The translations under genes were made by a program, and so were the position numbers. Shown here in pieces: positions 4,236 to 6,418 of a DNA stretch of 6,418 bases. The stretch covers positions 1 to 6,418 of the forward strand of contig JANQHA010000150.1 in the NCBI GenBank assembly GCA_028282865.1, read 5' to 3'. The DNA comes from Oligoflexales bacterium (GTDB lineage: Bacteria; Bdellovibrionota_B; Oligoflexia; Oligoflexales; CACXFL01). The notes beneath the pieces are model-generated. The model did not search any database. It saw only the letters and a list, made by a program, of their open reading frames with translations, and was not told where the DNA came from. Each line of letters opens with the position of its first letter. Position 1 is the stretch's first letter.

Positions 4236-6418
4236 TTAATGGGCTGTAAAACTATCGCTGATATAGCGAAGGTGTTTTGAGTCAATATTTCTAGATAGAA
4301 GCTCGGCTTCAGAAAATTTTTCTAAGTATTGGCTTGCAATATCTTTACAACTCTCCTTAACCGCGCTTTTGCCCCACGCGCCAGCCGCTATCGCAGATCG
4401 AGTTTGAACCGAATCGTCTTGCTTAAATCGGTTGTATATTGAGTCTTCGAAGTCTATCGGTTTTAACCACAACTTAGGACGAGCAAGGCATACCAATGGT
4501 ATTTTTTGCCGCTTAGCGACGATAGCTAACCAAAGGTCGGCCATGCCTGGCTCTCCAAAATCATCAAATGATAAGGTGATCGAGTCTGTATGGTATGCAG
4601 TTGTCCCAGTTCCGATAAGGTTTACAAACTGATCATACTGTTTGGCAAATTTAAATCCTAAAACCTCTCGGTTCTGGTAAAAACGTTTCATGGGTTCTGC
4701 AAGCATAACGCCATGAGTTCCTATTAAGGCCATTCTGCCGTATTGTTCGATTTTTAATATGTTTTTCTGAACATAGTCATCTGGGTAGACGATATCATCG
4801 TCAATAGTAAAATGGTAACCTCTCTTTAGTGAGTCTAAGAAAAAGAACTTACCATTGTCTCCTATGTCACCATGATCCGAGCTGCTTGCGGTAATAATTT
4901 TGGGGTTGTTTAAAAACTCCGGGGTGTAGTTATATCCGTTTAAATAAACATTTAGTTGATCGACTTGAGGTAGCATCTTTTCGACGACGCACTTAAGCCC
5001 TTCGATCCGGTTTGGCATAGAGGCGACGGATGCGGTGACGTGTTCATCGGTGTACTTACTTGTTGGCAACATTTTTTGAGGAACTTCAAATTCGCGCGAT
5101 GTAAGTGGAAACCTTAGGTAAGGGCTCGACTGCTTCTTGCCGATCTTCTTGTGCCATTTTTGGTAACTTTCTACATACTGCTTTCTCACTGGAGAGAGAA
5201 AGTCTTTCGTCTTTATCGAGTTAAGGCTAGCATTCTCTAGGTTAACCCCAGAACCTGCCGTATTGGTCAACGATCCATCTCTTATCATTGCTATATAAAG
5301 AGGTTTATTGAAGTGGGCCATGCGGTCTTTGCGATATACAAGTTTTAGTCTATGATAAAACTCATCATCTGCAGCAAAACGGACGCTGTCAAAGAAGCCC
5401 AAATTCTGAAATACTTCTCTACGAATCATAATCCCCATATAAGCCAAACGTTCCCATAGGCCCCTGTTTAGGATGGTTTCACCTTCAGAGTTTTTTCGGA
5501 TGTAGTTGCAGGTCGCAGAGACTGTTTTTGGTGACGTTATGAATTTATGAACCTGTTCTTCTATGCGACTTAATTCTGAGTAATCATCGGAGTCCTGAAA
5601 CGTTATTAGGTCTCCTTCACTTAGGGTTATTCCAAGGTTTTTACACCAATAAGTCCCCTGATTTTTGAATGATTTGTGTGGTTTGATGCGACTGTCTGCT
5701 TTAGCTAAAGCCATCAGTTTATCAAAAGTATCGTCGGTGCTAGCGTCATCAACCACAATAATTTCTAGGTTTTTATAAGTTTGATTCGTTAGAGATTTGA
5801 TTGAAGTTTCAATAAATTCAGAGCTGTTGTAAGTGGTAACGATTGCGCTGACTTTGGGGTTTTTATTGACCTTTTTATTCTTTTTTAGGATAGGAAGTGG
5901 TTCGTGAAATTTATGAGGAGTTAGCGCGCTGAGTTTTTTAAGTTGTTCCTGTAAGTCATATATTCTTAGCCTGATGTAAGATTTTACGGTCTGAGGCTCT
6001 TTTGCTAATTTTAAAACCCTAAATGGAAGCAAGAATATGGCGGGGAACGGCTTTTTTGATGCTCTTGAGAATAAACTCCCGATTCTTATTGATTTGGTTT
6101 GTCTAAGTTTTTGAATCTCACACTCTTTTAAGTCTAGCTCGATGATTTTTTTCGATAAGGATTGGCCTAAATTTTTAAGGTGAACGTCCATTTTGTCAGT
6201 ATGGTGCCTTAAACGATTATCGAGTTGTGCTATTTTTTCATCAATATGCTCGCCTTGTTCTTGCAGTAGCGACTCGTTAGCTATTCGAGATTCCTTGATC
6301 GTCCAATCTAAATCGGCAAAGCTTTGAATCTTTCTGTAAAGGTTTTCAGATAGTGTTTTGTTCTCTTCTCTTAACGCTTCTACTTCTAGTTCGAGCTTTT
6401 TGGTCTTTTCATTTATCA
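4236..6418 (-). CDS. Two-domain glycosyltransferase, GT2 plus KfiA/GT45-like, with N-terminal coiled coil (partial, N-terminus beyond right edge)
   Basis: The frame ends with TAA at 4236-4238 and stays open to the window edge, so 726 codons are visible and the true start lies outside. An ATG at 6191 is in frame; residue numbers below count from it. The 75 residues before it are rich in Leu, Glu and Lys with heptad spacing, indicating a coiled coil that continues to about residue 30. Next come SIRIG (34-38) and a hydrophobic stretch AIFLLPFRVLKLA (51-63), perhaps membrane-associating. A GT2 domain (about 112-310) shows SAIVTTYN (115-122), VVDDAST (146-152), QDSDD (199-203) and ADDEFYHRL (274-282). 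A second domain (about 385-600) shows ASVASMPNR (387-395), GDIGDNGKF (441-449), FTIDDDIVYPDDYV (461-474), GTGTTAYH (527-534) and GMADLWLA (549-556), resembling KfiA alpha-GlcNAc transferase as I remember it. Heparosan synthases of the Pasteurella type carry a GT2 plus GT45 pair in one chain, so a disaccharide polymerase is a reasonable hypothesis. Donor sugars are not determined. No signal peptide is visible. Confidence 0.85.
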   Translation of the reverse strand, partial: INEKTKKLELEVEALREENKTLSENLYRKIQSFADLDWTIKESRIANESLLQEQGEHIDEKIAQLDNRLRHHTDKMDVHLKNLGQSLSKKIIELDLKECEIQKLRQTKSIRIGSLFSRASKKPFPAIFLLPFRVLKLAKEPQTVKSYIRLRIYDLQEQLKKLSALTPHKFHEPLPILKKNKKVNKNPKVSAIVTTYNSSEFIETSIKSLTNQTYKNLEIIVVDDASTDDTFDKLMALAKADSRIKPHKSFKNQGTYWCKNLGITLSEGDLITFQDSDDYSELSRIEEQVHKFITSPKTVSATCNYIRKNSEGETILNRGLWERLAYMGIMIRREVFQNLGFFDSVRFAADDEFYHRLKLVYRKDRMAHFNKPLYIAMIRDGSLTNTAGSGVNLENASLNSIKTKDFLSPVRKQYVESYQKWHKKIGKKQSSPYLRFPLTSREFEVPQKMLPTSKYTDEHVTASVASMPNRIEGLKCVVEKMLPQVDQLNVYLNGYNYTPEFLNNPKIITASSSDHGDIGDNGKFFFLDSLKRGYHFTIDDDIVYPDDYVQKNILKIEQYGRMALIGTHGVMLAEPMKRFYQNREVLGFKFAKQYDQFVNLIGTGTTAYHTDSITLSFDDFGEPGMADLWLAIVAKRQKIPLVCLARPKLWLKPIDFEDSIYNRFKQDDSVQTRSAIAAGAWGKSAVKESCKDIASQYLEKFSEAELLSRNIDSKHLRYISDSFTAH

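Noticed and set aside
4432..4632. Plus-strand ORF of 66 codons within the large glycosyltransferase
   Set aside because: Antisense shadow of the KfiA-like domain with no independent support.

Overview
The window comes from a bacterium, most likely Gram-negative. The evidence is dense coding, Shine-Dalgarno-led starts, a precursor with a Sec-type signal peptide, and a membrane glycosyltransferase of the polyprenyl-phosphate type. Base composition is moderately AT-rich. I cannot name the genus. There are no mobile elements, tRNA/rRNA genes or CRISPR repeats. The theme is assembly and export of a cell-surface glycan.

Layout. Positions 1-799 (minus strand) hold the 5' part of a gene that runs off the left edge and encodes an unrecognised exported protein. 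Positions 800-1207 form a divergent intergenic region with T-rich low-complexity sequence, several inverted repeats and one weak promoter candidate. Positions 1208-4155 (plus strand) form a two-gene operon: an MsbA-like ABC half-exporter, then a polyprenyl-phosphate-type family 2 glycosyltransferase. The junction carries a strong ribosome site and a 21-codon overlapping mini-ORF that may couple translation of the two genes. A 10-bp stem-loop at 4178-4210 sits between the convergent genes. From 4236 to the right edge (minus strand) lies a large glycosyltransferase gene. It has no in-frame stop up to position 6418, so the Met at 6191 is probably internal and the gene begins outside the window.

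The most notable object is this last gene. It has an N-terminal coiled coil, a membrane-linker-like motif, a GT2 domain, and a second, different transferase domain whose motifs (GDxGDxGKF, DDDIVYPDDYV, GTGTTAYH) recall the KfiA/GT45 family. That two-domain order resembles single-chain heparosan synthases of the Pasteurella type, so the protein may polymerise a disaccharide-repeat polymer. This rests on motif recognition, and the sugar specificities are not established.

Inferred joint role: the polyprenyl-phosphate transferase loads a sugar onto a lipid carrier, the bifunctional transferase builds or extends a glycan, and the ABC exporter moves a glycolipid or lipid-linked saccharide across the inner membrane. 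The exported protein on the left could belong to the same surface programme or be unrelated.
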